Assembly: GCF_042477335.2 (NCBI RefSeq)
Contig: NC_091255.1
Location: 25,646,501-25,710,500 of the forward strand
Direction: 5' to 3'
From: Ovis canadensis
Taxonomy: Eukaryota; Chordata; Mammalia; Artiodactyla; Bovidae
DNA: 64,000 bases
Below are positions 31,665-43,659 of the stretch, piece after piece (position 1 is the first letter of the stretch; each line of letters starts with the position of its first letter). Both the position numbers and the translations under genes were made by a program. The notes under the pieces are model-generated. The model was given only the letters and a program-made list of their open reading frames with translations. It was not told the origin of the DNA and did no database searches.

Positions 31665-32060
31665 GGCTCATGAATATTCTACATCTAATTATAACAGATG
31701 CATTATGGGAAGATACAGACAAGACAACTTGCTGTTATATAACTTATAATTGTCATTTGGCCTTGAGTATACGCCCATTTGCATTTCCTTTCATTGATTG
31801 GTGGTGGGTGCAAGCCCTACTTTGCACTGGGCATAACCAGAAGGAAGAGCTGGAAGTGTAAAAGAGGGAAGCAAGAGGAATCAATAGGAAGGATAAAGAG
31901 GACTCCTCTGGGAGTGTTGGACTAATAAAAGATCTGTCTGCTTGAGCTGAACTGAGCTGTAACTTGCCTGTTGTCCTACACTTTTTGGTCCATCGCTCCA
32001 AATTTCTGTTGCCATGAGACAAGAACTGAAGAAGAGAAATAAACCAACCTGACATTTCCA
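31665..32060 (+). mobile_element. LTR-like sequence (tentative)
   Basis: An AATAAAAG at about 31924, followed by agctgaactgagctgtaact and tgttgccatgagacaagaac, resembles the R-U5 end of an endogenous retroviral LTR. The 5' edge and target copies were not found. Confidence 0.35.
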
Positions 32061-32264
32061 ACTCATAAGCGCTACCCTGTCTCTCTTGCTCACAAGCTTC
32101 CATTGGCTCTCTTGTTCTTTGAGTCAAGTTCAAACTCTTTGGCACAGTACAAAAACTCTTCATGATCAAGCCTGATCTTTCCAACTTCATCTTCAATCAC
32201 TCTCTCAACTCCCGCTTCCTTCATTTACTCCAAAAAAAAAAAAAAACCAAACAAACTCTGAGAG

Positions 32265-32370
32265 GTGGGTATTAATCATCTCAGTTTTACAAAAAGAAAA
32301 TGGGGTGGAAATAACTCATCCAAGTGCCTACAGTCTTGGAAGTAGTGATTTGAAGCCAAGTCTGACAGCA
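32265..32370 (+). mobile_element. MIR fragment
   Basis: ggtgggtattaatcatctcag then ataactcatccaagtgcctac and ttggaagtagtgatttgaagc follow the MIR 3' half. Confidence 0.55.
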
Positions 32371-32491
32371 AAACCCAAGTCCTTTGCAAAGCCAGTCCAA
32401 AAGGCTTCCCAAAAACATACTTCTCTGGTTATTCTCTTAATAAACCAACTTTGATCGTGCCCCCAGCCCCCTCCATCCTTTTCTGCAAGAG

Positions 32492-32701
32492 CATGCGTAC
32501 TCAGTCGTGTCTGACTCTGCCATCCCGTGGACTGTAGCCCTTCAGGCTCCTCTGAACATGGAATTTCCCAGGCAAGAATACTGGAGTGGGTTGCTATTTC
32601 CTTCTCCAGGGGGCCCTCCCAACCCAGGGATGGAACCCGCGTCTCCTATATCTCCTGCATTGGCAGGCAGAGTCTTTACCACTGAGCCACCCGGAAAGCC
32701 C
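32492..32701 (-). mobile_element. Bov-tA SINE
   Basis: gcgtactcagtcgtgtctga to accactgagccacccggaaagccc-like head. Full-length, reversed. Confidence 0.92.
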
Positions 32702-32804
32702 TCACTGAACAATGTTCAGTCTTGGTGGAACTTCAAGATTTACACTAGGGGGCGCTCTCCTTGCACACAAAACCGTATATTATATATCAGACCTAAGAGA
32801 CTGT

Positions 32805-33010
32805 AACCTTCCCTCGTGGCTCAGACGGTAAAGGGTCTGCTCGCAGTGCGGGATACCTGGGTTAGATCCCTGGGTCGGGAAGATCCCCTGGAGAAGGAAA
32901 TGGCAACCCACTCCAGTACTCTTGTCTGGAAAATTCCATGGATGGAGGAGCCTGGCAGGCTACAGTCCGTGGGATTGCAAAGAGTCGGACACGACTGAGC
33001 AACTTCACTG
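32805..33010 (+). mobile_element. Bov-tA SINE (cluster copy 1)
   Basis: ccttccctcgtggctcagac, then gaagatcccctggagaagg, then gagtcggacacgactgagca. First of four head-to-tail copies. Confidence 0.92.
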
Positions 33011-33021
33011 AAGAAACTGTT

Positions 33022-33140
33022 GGGCTTCCCTCATAGCTCAGTGGATAAAGAATCCACGTGCAATGCAGGAGACCCTGGCTCAATTCCTGAGTCGGGAAGA
33101 TCCGCTAGAGAAGGGACAGGCTACCCACTCCAGGATTCTT
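33022..33140 (+). mobile_element. Bov-tA SINE (cluster copy 2, 3'-truncated)
   Basis: gggcttccctcatagctcag head. It breaks at ccaggattctt, where copy 3 starts. Confidence 0.9.
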
Positions 33141-33312
33141 GGGCTTCCTCTGTGGCTCAGCTGGTAAAGGGTCCACCCGCAATCGGGAGACCTGGCTTTG
33201 ATCCCTGGGTTGGGAAGATCCCCTGGAGAAGGGAAAGGCTACCCACTCCAGTATTCTGGCCTGGAGAATGCCATGGACTGTCAGACTCAGAGTCAGACTG
33301 GGAGACTTTCCC
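33141..33312 (+). mobile_element. Bov-tA SINE (cluster copy 3)
   Basis: gggcttcctctgtggctcag head to gccatggactgtcagactca. The tail is shortened relative to copies 1 and 4. Confidence 0.9.
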
Positions 33313-33332
33313 TTCACTTCAAGAGACTATTG

Positions 33333-33540
33333 GGGCTTCCCTGGTGGGTCATATGGTAAAGAATCCGCCTGCAATGTGGGAGACCCAGGTTCATCCCTGG
33401 ATTGGGAAGATCCCCTGGAGGAGACATGGCAACCCACTCCAGTATTCTTGCCTGGAGAATCCCCGTGGACAGAGGAGCCTAGCAGGTTACAGTCCATGGG
33501 GTCAGAAAGAGTTGGACACGACTGAGCGACTAAACACAAG
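33333..33540 (+). mobile_element. Bov-tA SINE (cluster copy 4)
   Basis: ggggcttccctggtgggtca head to gttggacacgactgagcgac. Aagagact occurs before copy 1, before copy 4 and after copy 4, consistent with reuse of one target. Confidence 0.92.
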
Positions 33541-34709
33541 AGACTGCTGAGGCCACACCCAGGTCCCCCTGCGGCCTGACTCCTTTTGCCTTATGGTTCA
33601 AAGTGCAATTTTAAGATAAATAGTTAGAAACTTGCCTCCATGTTGCTGCTCCTAAAAGGCCCAGATACTGAATGCTAATATTTCAGGAGCTAAAAATGTC
33701 ATTTTTAGTAACATCTTTCTTGTGAAATGAACAGGTTAAACTGAGTTTTAAGAATATCCCTATTCCTCCATAGAACTCAAAAAAAAAAGCTACTCTCATT
33801 GCTCATTAAAATAAATATGACCCATAAACAGCTTTATTAGCTGTTTGATTCTCAAGGTTGGGGGTGTGGGGAGGCCCATGGGGACAGTAGGAAGTTTTCT
33901 CATTACATGTTTAGTCTGATAGCTTCATTTTATGAACATGAGGACAAAAATCCTCAAAGCATGTTGCTTTGGGTCCCATGTCAGGTAAGAGTCAGGGCCG
34001 AGACCAGATCCAACTTTTCAGAACACAACTCCATATTAATACATGCCTCCTGTAACTAACAAAGAGCACACAAGAGGAGCCCTCTCATGTTACTGCTTTC
34101 CGGCTCAGCACGCACAGCCTGAATATTGCAGGGGGCTCCCTATGGCGTGTGGAGGAGAAACCACCCTTGGTTCTAGGGGCACAGCTGACCCTCTGAACAT
34201 TTATGAAATGGGGGAATAATACATACAACTCTCAGAAGGCCTCGCTGCCTGCTGCGCACCCTCTGACCCCTTTCCCCGCCTCTCTGAGAGCTGTCCTCTC
34301 TTGGCTCAGGTCAGGGGCCCCAGAGAGCTCTCCCCAAGGTACTAGGATGGTAGAATTGGGAGGAAAGACTTTCTCCCCTTGGACCCAAGGCCAGTTTCCC
34401 TCCCGAACTGCCAGGAGAAAACTCAGCACCAGGTTCATGCTGTTCAATGGATCTGAAAGGGCTCTCAGCTAGAGCTGATTTTACCCCCCAGAGAACACTT
34501 AGCAATGACTGACGACGTTTCTGGTTACCCCAAAGTGGGGAGAGGCATGCTGCTGACATCTAGTGAGTAGAAGCCAGGGATGTTGCTACACATCCTTCAA
34601 TGTACAGGACAGCCCTCCAAAACAAATCATTATTCCACTCAAAACATCCATAGTGCTGAGGTTGAAACTCTGATGTACAGCATAGAGAGGTGCCACTTGG
34701 GACCTCCTG
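33541..34709. other. Intergenic, no gene recognised
   Basis: Non-repetitive sequence with several short frames at 34200-34560 lacking recognisable content. Confidence 0.45.
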
Positions 34710-34925
34710 GGCTTCCCAGGTGGTGAAAGTGGTAAAGAACACACCTGCCAATCCAAGAGACATAAGAAACATGGCTTTATCCTTGGGTCAGGAGGAGCCC
34801 CTGGAGGAGGGCACAGCCACCTACTCCAGTGTTCTTGCCTAGAGAATTCCACAGACAGAGGAGCCTCGTGGGCTACAGTCCATGGGGTCATACAGAGCTG
34901 GACACGACTGAAGTGACTTAACACG
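34710..34925 (+). mobile_element. Bov-tA SINE
   Basis: gggcttcccaggtggtgaaa, then gagcccctggaggagggcac, then agctggacacgactgaagtg. Confidence 0.9.
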
Positions 34926-36015
34926 CATGAACACACTCTGGGTCCTATCTTCTGTGTGATGCTGGACAAGCCATCTCATCTCGAGGCTGAATTCTGTTTC
35001 CTGATCTGTAAAATAAGATGTTCAGTTTGGTTTGATGATCTAAATGGCCCCTCCTAAGACTGGGCCCCTCCCCATCCTCTAGCTATGCTTCAGCATCACC
35101 CACCCATTGACTTTGCTTACGGTGTTTTGGGTCTCTGCAAGCAAAATAGAGAATATCCTTGCCTCCATTTCTTCAACTATAATTATTTTTACTTCACCAT
35201 TCCTTCATTGTCTGAGAAGAAATAAATAACCTTATGTACAGTCGGCACTTAGCAAATATTTGTCTTTAAAAAAATCATACTGGATCAGAAGGGGGAAGTG
35301 TTCAAGGGAACTGTGATTTGCTCAAAAGTGTCCTCATTCAACAGCCACCAGAGCAGTGGGACCTTTGAAACAAGAGAATCACATTTTTTCTGGAACTTTC
35401 CAAGAGGCCCCTTTGGCTCTCGGGCTTTGCAGGCAGCTTGCTGAGGTAGAGGTAATTTGGGCACTGGAGATTAACACAGCCTGCATTTGGGCCTCTGATC
35501 CATCCTAAGGAGAAATGTTTTTACCAGGAAATTTTTAAATGGGAGAATCATTCCAACAGCCCAGTCAATATGGAGTGGGGATTACAGAGCTTTGATGCAA
35601 GTCTGGCCCGAAATCAAACCCCTCCTCTGCATTCCCTACACAGTGACCTAACTGTCAATAGAGATGAAAACTGCAAATCAATTAGGAGTCTTGTGAATTT
35701 CAAGTGAGAGAAAGCATCCAGTAAGTGCTTCATAATTGTTAGCTCTCATCGCTATGATATGCTAAAGACCACAGATGGGTACCAGTCAATGTACTGCCTG
35801 CCTAGGCTCAACTGTATTCTTAACGTAAGATTTTCATGAGAAATCACAAAGCCCCTTGTGGTTCCAAGACAAAAATGTTTGATGGACCGTGCTACCCCAC
35901 CGCCTGTCTACACACAGACAGAGAAAGAAAAAGAAATATATAAACACATATAGCAAAGTAAACATTGGGTGTTTTCTCAAGATGAGGATCTGATGAATGG
36001 AGCATATCAACTTGT
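34926..36015. other. Intergenic; probable MIR traces
   Basis: About 34955-35040 (gatgctggacaagccatctc, ttcctgatctgtaaaataag) and 35640-35765 (cagtgacctaactgtcaata, catccagtaagtgcttcata) look like reversed MIR. No gene recognised. Confidence 0.45.
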
Positions 36016-36153
36016 ATTTTTTTGTCTTTCTTTAGGGGGAGGTGGTGGTTTTGGCCATACCACATGGCTTGCAAGGATCTTACTTCCCTGACCAGCGATC
36101 GAACCTAGGCCCCAGAAGTGAGAAAGCCCCGTCCTAACCACCAGGGAATTCCC
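36016..36153 (-). mobile_element. CHR-type SINE
   Basis: ggttttggccataccacatg, then ctgaccagcgatcgaaccta, ending taaccaccagggaattccc. Confidence 0.87.
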
Positions 36154-37160
36154 AACTTGTGTTTTTCTAAAACCCCAGCATCTTCTCCCTCCCTCAACTG
36201 CTGAGGAATGTGTGAGTCAAAGGAAGTGAAGATCGCTGCTCCCAATTGCTTAAAGCAGGGCAGGTGTCCTTCAGCCCTGAGCCTCAGCAAAAAAAAAGCA
36301 ACTCTGTAATACACAATGTGTCCCATGGTGATGCCAAGACCATTCTTTACTAACTAAAGGTCAACAAGGACGTAGATAAGTTAAGCTATGCAGAGAACTA
36401 ATGTTCTGAAATGCCAAGTCTTCAGGTTAAATATCTAAAATCAATCATTCAAAACACAAAGAGATGCAACCCCAGGGAATGATCAGAATCTGAGCCACTC
36501 CACTGGATCTAAAACCCAGATTGCTAGCATCCTGCTAAGGCTCTCGCACATACGGTGGCCGAGCTCAGAATCCACACTGCGTGAATGTGTCCTGCACACA
36601 GGCAGCGAGTTCACGGGATTGTACAGCACGTTGGTGAGCTCCCAGGTGTGCTTTCCTACTGCTCGGAGGATGGAGAGACTCAGGCTTCGCAGAAGAAATA
36701 GAAAGGAAGGTAGAGGAGGCAGAAGTGGTAACAGTCCAACTCTGTTTCCTTCAACATTCTAAAAAAAGAAGTGGAAATGCGCTCTTTTCCTGGTTAATCC
36801 ACCCTTTCTCCGGGGAAGCTGGCTTTTAGTCATCGTTCAGCGTTCTCTGCAAAGGAAGTCAATGTACTGTAGAAGGAGGCAATGGAGCTATTCCAGAAGC
36901 TTTAGTCTAATTGTATTATCAGCACTCAGCCTTAAATGCAATGCTTGTCCTTTCAAAGTACCCGGTTCCTTTGAGTCTAGGGCAAGGGGGTGAGAATAAG
37001 CCAGAGCAGAGCTCAGGGCAGGGGTGAGTAGGAAGAGGATTTCGGCTCCAGGGCTGGCCTCGGGAGAAGGCGCCCCCCTCGGGACTCAAGGGGTTAAGTT
37101 CAAAAAGGGAAAGCAAGCTCAAGTGTGAAAGAAACAAATGTCAGGAAGGATGCTCTGGCA
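36154..37160. other. Intergenic, no feature recognised
   Basis: Non-repetitive sequence. No recognisable exon was found on either strand. Confidence 0.45.
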
Positions 37161-37193
37161 GGGGGAGGGGGAGGTGGGGGGAGGGGGGGAGGG
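37161..37193 (+). repeat. G-rich tract with G-quadruplex pattern
   Basis: Five or more runs of at least three G separated by one or two bases (gggggaggggg, tggggggaggggggg, then aggg). It fits the G3+N1-7 quadruplex rule on the plus strand. Confidence 0.8.
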
Positions 37194-37599
37194 TTCATCA
37201 GGGGACAGTCTGAGCAACCAGTCAGAGCTACGTGTACAGAAGTCAGTCCTGAAAAATCTATCCCTCTGTGGCAAGACCTCACCAGCAAGCAAATAGAAAA
37301 GGGAACGGGTCTCCAGCCTTACCTTCTCATTTCTCACAATCTTCTCAGGCCCTGACCCAGACACTGGTACCCAATATGTGCTTAATAAGCATTTGCAGCA
37401 TCAATGAACACACAACAAAGCCTCTAAAGAGACCAAGTCCACGCACCTCCTTCTTGCCCCCACCATCCTTCCCTGTGAGGATGAGAGGATACTGCTGCCT
37501 GCCTAAGGACTCCTTGGTGATTTCCCGAATCACTAATTTTCATTAGGCATCAAGAACAAAAGGGCGAACACTGCCAGGTTGTAAAGGATGAGAATGCAT
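37194..37599. other. Intergenic, no feature recognised
   Basis: Non-repetitive. Contains a possible MIR-like trace (aatatgtgcttaataagcatttg). Confidence 0.4.
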
Positions 37600-37822
37600 G
37601 CGTGCGTGCTTAGTCGCTTCAGTCGTGTCCGACTCTTTGTGACCCCGTGAACTGTAGCCCGCCAGGCTCCTCTGTCCACGGGATTCTCCAGGCAAGAATA
37701 CTGGAGTGGGCTGCCGTGCCCTCCTCCAGGGATCTTCCCGACTCAGGGATCATACCTGTGTCTCTTCCATCTCCAGCATTGGCAGTCAGTTTCTTTACTG
37801 CTAGTGCCACCTGGGAAGCCCA
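37600..37822 (-). mobile_element. Bov-tA SINE
   Basis: gtgcttagtcgcttcagtcg to gtgccacctgggaagccca. Full-length, reversed. Confidence 0.92.
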
Positions 37823-38639
37823 AGGATGAGACTATTGTGGGGGAAATCTAATGGAAAACATAGAGTGTGGAGATGGATCTGCTGATTGGGCTCTGGGGAC
37901 AGGGCCTGGGAGGGGTAAAAGTGGCCACTGCCAAAGCAAGAGGGGCTGCGATGGATGCCCTGTGGGCTTGTCCCTCATGTGACCTGAGAAAGGCAGAGGA
38001 GGCTGGACCTCGTTTCTTGGCCTTGGTCTGCAGGGGACTTAAAACCATGTACAGCAACCTAGCCAGCGTGTGATGGGGTATGACCTGGCCCATCAGTTGG
38101 GCATTCTTCCTTCCCTGAGCGGGCTCCTCATGCACCCAGTGGGAAAGCAAAGAGGTAGGGAGGCTGGGTCAGAGGGGGCTGGGTTTGGCTCAGTTCTAGA
38201 AACAACAGGCAGGCTGCCTGCCGCAAAGGAACTGCTGAGACCACAGTGAAAAACTGGTAATGAGAGGAACCACCATCCCTCTGCCTGGAGGCTCAGGACC
38301 TGGGAGCCAGACGTTCCATGGGACAAGGATGTCCTGCATCTGAGTCAGAGGCAGGCAAGGAGCTGGGGTTGCTGCAGTCCAGCTGGTGGGGACTGAGTCA
38401 CAGCACAAACTGGGGCTGTTTGTTATCTCATCATCTGGCTTTGCCCGCATTCAGGTGCGGCCGGAAGCGTCTTCTCTACACCCGGTCTCTAGGAATGGAA
38501 AATGGAAAGAAAGCAGACTCAGATGTGGCCCTGATGTAATGATGTCAGAGATTCCTCCTCCACCAGCCACGAGAAAGAAAAATTTCTGATGCAATGATCA
38601 TAATGTAAAGATTCTTTAAAAGTCTAACTGGATAGCATG
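37823..38639. other. Intergenic, no gene recognised
   Basis: Non-repetitive sequence. Frames on both strands have no recognisable domain. Confidence 0.45.
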
Positions 38640-38800
38640 GTGGAAAGATTAAGCCAACAGCTCTGGAGTTAGATGGCGCGGGTTTGAAGCTTAAACCCAA
38701 GTTCCAGCACTTAACTACCTTGGAACCTTGGGCAAGTTAGTTAACCCTCAACTCCAGTTTCCTCATTCATAATGTGGGGTTAAAATAACACTCTCTTCCG
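38640..38800 (-). mobile_element. MIR
   Basis: ggaaagattaagccaacagc, ctaccttggaaccttgggca, tttcctcattcataatgtgg. Well-preserved reversed MIR. Confidence 0.72.
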
Positions 38801-38806
38801 TGCCTG

Positions 38807-39018
38807 TCGGGCTTCCCTGGTGGCTCAGATGGTAAAGAATCTGCCTGCAATGCAGAAGACCTGGGTTCAATTCCTGGGTTGGGAAGATCTCCTGGAGAAG
38901 GGGATGGCTAGCCATTCCAGTATTTTTGCCTGGAGAATCCCAAGGACAGACGACTCTAGTGGGCTATGGTCCATGGGGTTGCAAAGAGTAGGACACGACT
39001 GAAGTGACTTAGCATATA
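38807..39018 (+). mobile_element. Bov-tA SINE
   Basis: gggcttccctggtggctcag, then gacctgggttcaattcctgg, then gagtaggacacgactgaagt. Confidence 0.93.
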
Positions 39019-39489
39019 ATGCACAAAGCCTTGGTCCTACCCTCTAGAATTCCTGCCTTTTTCAATGAGAAAAAAAACTGCCTCAGTTAGCCACAAGTCC
39101 GAGGTGGACAAGAAGCATGTGGAGAAGACCAGGACCCACCCCAGTGCTTGGAGCCAAGCTAAGGTCAGCCCAATGCAGATCAACCAAACCCTAGCTAACA
39201 CACAGCCCAAAAGCCCAGAAAGAATGCTTACTGTAACTCAGTGAAATGTCACAGTTGTTTGTTATGCAGCAACATCACTGACTACGCGGTGTCTTTTGAG
39301 GGGCCTTTTCAAAAAGTGCCTTCATTTAAAGAAAGAGTCTGGCTATTAAAATAGAAAAGTTTACAGGAAATTTGAGCACTCCCTGTTTCTCTCACTTTGG
39401 AGAGCAATTTCACATCCAGAAGGGCTGAAGACAGATGCTCATACCTTAGCAGTCAACTACCCCACCTCTAGGTCATTCCGCACCACAGA

Positions 39490-39714
39490 AAAAAGGGCCA
39501 GAGGGTAAGCATTTTAGGCATTTCAGACTAGACGGTCTCTATGAAAATATACAACCACTCAACTCCACAATTGCAGCATAAAAGCCGATGCAGAGAATGC
39601 TTAATTGAATGCCCCTACCAGTGTTTCAATAAACCTTGTTTTTTGTGGCTACTGAAATGTGAATTTTACATCATTTTCATGTGTCACAAAATATTCTTAT
39701 TTCTTTAACCATTA
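39490..39714 (-). mobile_element. hAT-type DNA transposon relic (tentative)
   Basis: gccagagggtaagcatttta, gacggtctctatgaaaatat and gtgtttcaataaaccttg resemble mammalian hAT/Charlie-group MER elements. Orientation and family are uncertain. Confidence 0.4.
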
Positions 39715-39845
39715 AAAATGTAAAAATCATCCATCAAAGGGTGAATGGATAAACAAAATGTGGTAGACACACACAATGAAATATCCTTTGGCCTTAAAAG
39801 GAAGGAAACCCTGAAACTACAACATGGTTGAACCTCGAGGTCATC

Positions 39846-40070
39846 ATGCAAGTGAAGTGAAAGCGTTAGTCACTCAGTCACATCTGACTCTTTGCAATTC
39901 CACGGACAGTAACCCACCAGGCTCCTCCGTCCATGGGATTTCCCAGGCAAGAATACTGGAGTGGATTGTCATTCCCTTCTCCAGGGGATCTTCCCAACCC
40001 AGGGGTCAAACTCAAGTCTCCTGCATTGCAGGCAGATTCCTTACTGTCTGAGCCACCAGGGAAGCCCTCA
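39846..40070 (-). mobile_element. Bov-tA SINE inside the old L1
   Basis: gtgaaagcgttagtcactca to gagccaccagggaagccc. Agtgaagt flanks both sides. Confidence 0.92.
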
Positions 40071-40141
40071 GTGAAGTAAGCCAATCACCAAAGGACAAAT
40101 AGCATGTGACTCCACACATATCAGGTCCCTAGAGTAGTAGC

Positions 40142-41606
40142 TAGTGGAGGGGATGGAATTCCAGTGGAGCTGTTTCAAATCCTGAAAGATGATGCTGTGA
40201 AAGTGCTGCACTCAATATGCCAGCAAATTTGGACAACTCAGCAGTGGCCACAGGATGGAAAAGGTCAGTTTTCATTCCAATCCCAAAGAAAGGCAATGCC
40301 AAAGAATGCTCAAACTACTGCACAGTTGCACTCATCTCCCACACTAGTAATGTAATGCTCAAAATTCTCCAAGCCAGGCTTCAACAATATGTGAACCATG
40401 AACTTCCTGATTTTCAAGCTAGTTTTAGAAAAGGCAGAGAAACCAGAGATCAAATTGCCAACATCTGCTGGATCATGGAAAAAGCAAGAGAGTTCCAGAA
40501 AAACATCTATTTCTGCTTTCTTGACTACGCCAAAGCCTTTGACTGCGTGGATCACAAGAAACTGTGGAAAATTCTGAACGAGATGGGAATACCAGACCAC
40601 CTGACCTGCCTCTTGAGAAATCTGTATGCAGGTTTGGAAGCAATAGTTAGAACTGGACATGGAACAACAGACTGGTTCCAAATAGGAAAAGGAGTATGTC
40701 AAGGCTGTATATTGTCACCCTGCTTATTTAACTTCTATGCAGAGTACATCATGAGAAACGCTGGGCTGGAAGAAGCACAAGCTGGAATCAAGATTGCCGA
40801 GAGGAATATCAATAACCTCAGATATGCAGATGATACCACCCTTATGGCAGAAAGTGAAGAGGAGCTAAAAAGCCTCTTGATGAAAGTGAAAGAGGAGAGT
40901 GAAAAAGTTGGCTTAAAGCTCAACATTCAAAAAACGAAGATCATGGCATCTGGTCCCATCACTTCATGGCAAATAGATGGGGAAACAGTGGAAACAGTGT
41001 CAGACTTTATGTTTTGGGGCTCCAAAATCACTGCATAGGGTGACTGCAGCCATGAAATCAAAAGACGCTTACTCCTTGGAAGAAAAAGTTATGATGAACC
41101 TAGATAGCATATTGAAAAGCAGAGACATTACTTTGCCAACTAAGGTCTATCTAGTCAAGGCTATGGTTTTTCCTGTGGTCATGTATGGATGTGAGAGTTG
41201 GACTGTGAAGAAGGCTGAGCACCAAAGAATTGATGCTTTTGAACTGTGGTGTTGGAGAAGACTCTTGAGAGTCCGTTGGACTGCAAGGAGATCCAACCAG
41301 TCCGTTCTGAAGGAGATCAGCCGTGGGATGTCTTTGGAAGGAATGATGCTGAAGCTGATACTCCAGTACTTTGGCCACCTCATGTGAAGAGTTGACTCCT
41401 TGGAAAAGACTCTGATGCTGGGAGGGATTGGGGGCAGGAGGAAAAGGGGACGACAGAGGATGAGATGGCTGGATGGCATCACTGACTCGATGGACGTGAG
41501 TCTGAGTGAACTCCGGGAGTTGGTGATGGACAGGGAGGCCTGGCGTGCTGAGATTCATGGGGTCGCAAAGAGTCGGACACGACTGAGCGACTGAACTGAA
41601 CTGAGA
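40142..41606 (+). mobile_element. BovB (RTE) LINE, 1.5 kb, 5'-truncated
   Basis: Covers most of the reverse transcriptase and the full 3' end with its gaactgaactga tail. Agagtagt before and after it is a probable target duplication in the old L1. It is the best-preserved RT in the window but is broken by a stop at 41035-41037. Confidence 0.93.
40217..41038 (+). pseudogene. BovB reverse transcriptase remnant
   Basis: 273-codon frame. It contains FIPIPKKGNAKECSNYCTVA, the palm motif FLDYAKAFDCVDHKKLW (first catalytic Asp), GVCQGCILSPCLFN, and LRYADDTTLMAESEEELKSL (YADD box intact). It ends at a TAG where related copies read on. The C-terminal part continues in another frame (40977-41387, VVMYGCESWTVKKAEH). 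The N-terminal endonuclease is absent. This is a mobile-element relic and not a host gene. Confidence 0.92.
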
Positions 41607-41870
41607 GTAGTCAGATTCATAGAAGCAGAAAGTGGATGGGTGGAGAAGGGCATAGGAAGTTATTGCTTAATGGACAGACAGCTTTGATTTAAGAAGATGG
41701 AAAAGTTCTGGAGATGAATGATGATGATGGTTATACACCAGTGTGAAGGTACTCAAGACCACTAAACTTTAGAACGGTTTAAAACAATTTTTAAGAATGG
41801 TTAAAATAGTAACATTGTATGTTATATATATTGTTAATTTCTTAAAAAAAAATAAAAACTAAAAATTATT

Positions 41871-43544
41871 CTTAATTTACAATCCCATACTGAAACAGGG
41901 GGATTTGACCTACCTCCCGTGGTAAATAACACTTGCCCTAAAGAAATTCTCTCAGATGTGCCCAGGAGATAAGTATAGGAGTGTATCACAGTACTGTCTG
42001 GGTTATTAAAAAAAAGAAAAAAACAAGGAAATAACCTAATTATTCATCAAGAGGAAAATGGAGCAATACATTGTGGTATAATTAGTCAATGGAATACACT
42101 ATGATAAGTGGAAGATGCTACAATTTTATCTAAAACTTAAAACCCTACTGAATAATGCTATATTGTATTAATGCATGCATAAATATGCAATGTACGTGTA
42201 AAATCATACATAGGAATGATAAACACTGGATTCAGAGTAATAGCTCTGAGGAGGAGGGAGAAGAATAGGAATGGGAGTGGAAAGTACAGGGAGCTTCAGT
42301 TATATCAGTAATGTTTTATTTCTTTAAATGAGATCTGATGCAAATATGACACAATGTTAAGATTTGATCAAGCTTAATGGTGGGTAAATAGGTAGTCATT
42401 ATTCTCTTTTCTATTCTTGTCTGATCCTTGAAATAATTCACGATGAAAAAATTAATTCATAAAAGGGGGAAAATCAAAGAGAGGAACAAATTTTTAAGGA
42501 AAAAAAAAAAAGCCTGTAATTTCAAAACATGCCAGCAGCAGCTAGCAGAATAACAGAATATGCTATCAGTTCATCTCACTTATCCTTCTGGGTTTTTTCT
42601 GCCAGGTTAGAACTTAGGGGGGGGCAAACCTGACTCAGAGACCCATGTTTGGAGCCCTTGGATGGTTCCACCCATGAATCTGTCCCCGTAACGGATCCCA
42701 GACCAGCCATCCCTGAGAAACATGCTCCAGCCACGCCCACTTTCCAGGGGCACCCCTGTTTTCACCCATGAGGCACAAGAAGGCATTTCAGGTCTTCAAG
42801 ATGTTTTGTTGTGAAAGCCCAGGTTCTCTCACCTGTATCTGCAGAGATGGAAAAGACAGTCCAGTTCCCAAGCGTTCTCTTGGAGATCCATCATCAATCA
42901 GTGCAACGGCTGTTGATCGACCTTAGTTCTAGTCCATCTTTAATGGTGTCCATTAAGATTAGGTTAGACTGAAGTAAGAAGAAATCCAAACAACAGTGAC
43001 TTCAACGAGACAGAAGCCTACTTCTGTTGCACGTGAAATAAATCCAGAGGTAGACAGTTGAGAGCTGTGTGAAGACTGTCATTCCTATGGTGTGACTTGT
43101 CCTCTGGCTTCCAAGAGGGCAGCTCCAGTTATCAGAGCTGCCTTCCCAGTAGCAAGACGAAAGAAAGGGAGAAGGACCTGCCTTCTCTCCTTTAAAGGAG
43201 GCCTCTAGAAAGTACCCTATGATGTTTCCACCAACATCTCATTGACCAGAACATAGTCAAATGGCCACACTTTCTCCAAGAAAAGCTAGAAAATGTCTTT
43301 TTCTGAGAAGCTATGAACCCAGCTGAAAACCAAGAGCTCCATTACTAAGGAAGAGGAGGAGGACAGAGAGAGAAGCCAGCTTGCAGTCTCTGCCACAGTT
43401 GCCGACTTACTGCCTCACCTTGAGCAGATGCTGTCCTTCAGTCAACACACAGGTCTAGGTAGGTCATAGCTGAGACCCTCCCCAGATCTGACATCCTTAT
43501 TCTATGCTAAAATGTTACATTTATATATTTCACTGATTCCAAAG
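41871..43544. other. Intergenic with possible old L1 debris
   Basis: About 42040-42480 (gtggtataattagtcaatgg, gggagtggaaagtacaggga) has an L1-like flavour. The rest, 42490-43540, is non-repetitive with no recognised gene. Confidence 0.4.
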
Positions 43545-43659
43545 TTGAAAGACGTTATACCCAGGCACCTATGAGCACCGTATCTTTGACAAAGGAGGCA
43601 AAAATATACAATGGAGAAAAGACAGCCTCTTCAATAAGTGGTTCTGGGACAACTGGACA

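Larger units (their letters stand above)
39715..41870 (+). mobile_element. Old L1 3' part, split by a Bov-tA and a BovB
   Basis: Pieces at 39715-39845 (catccatcaaagggtgaatg), 40071-40141 (atagcatgtgactccacaca) and 41607-41870 (aagcagaaagtggatgggtg, tttaagaatggttaaaatag) line up as one older L1 3' end closing in an A-rich tail. Confidence 0.75.

Noticed and set aside
40217-41038. Longest open frame in the window (273 codons) as a host gene
   Set aside because: It is a BovB reverse transcriptase remnant with YADD box, stop-broken and lacking the endonuclease.
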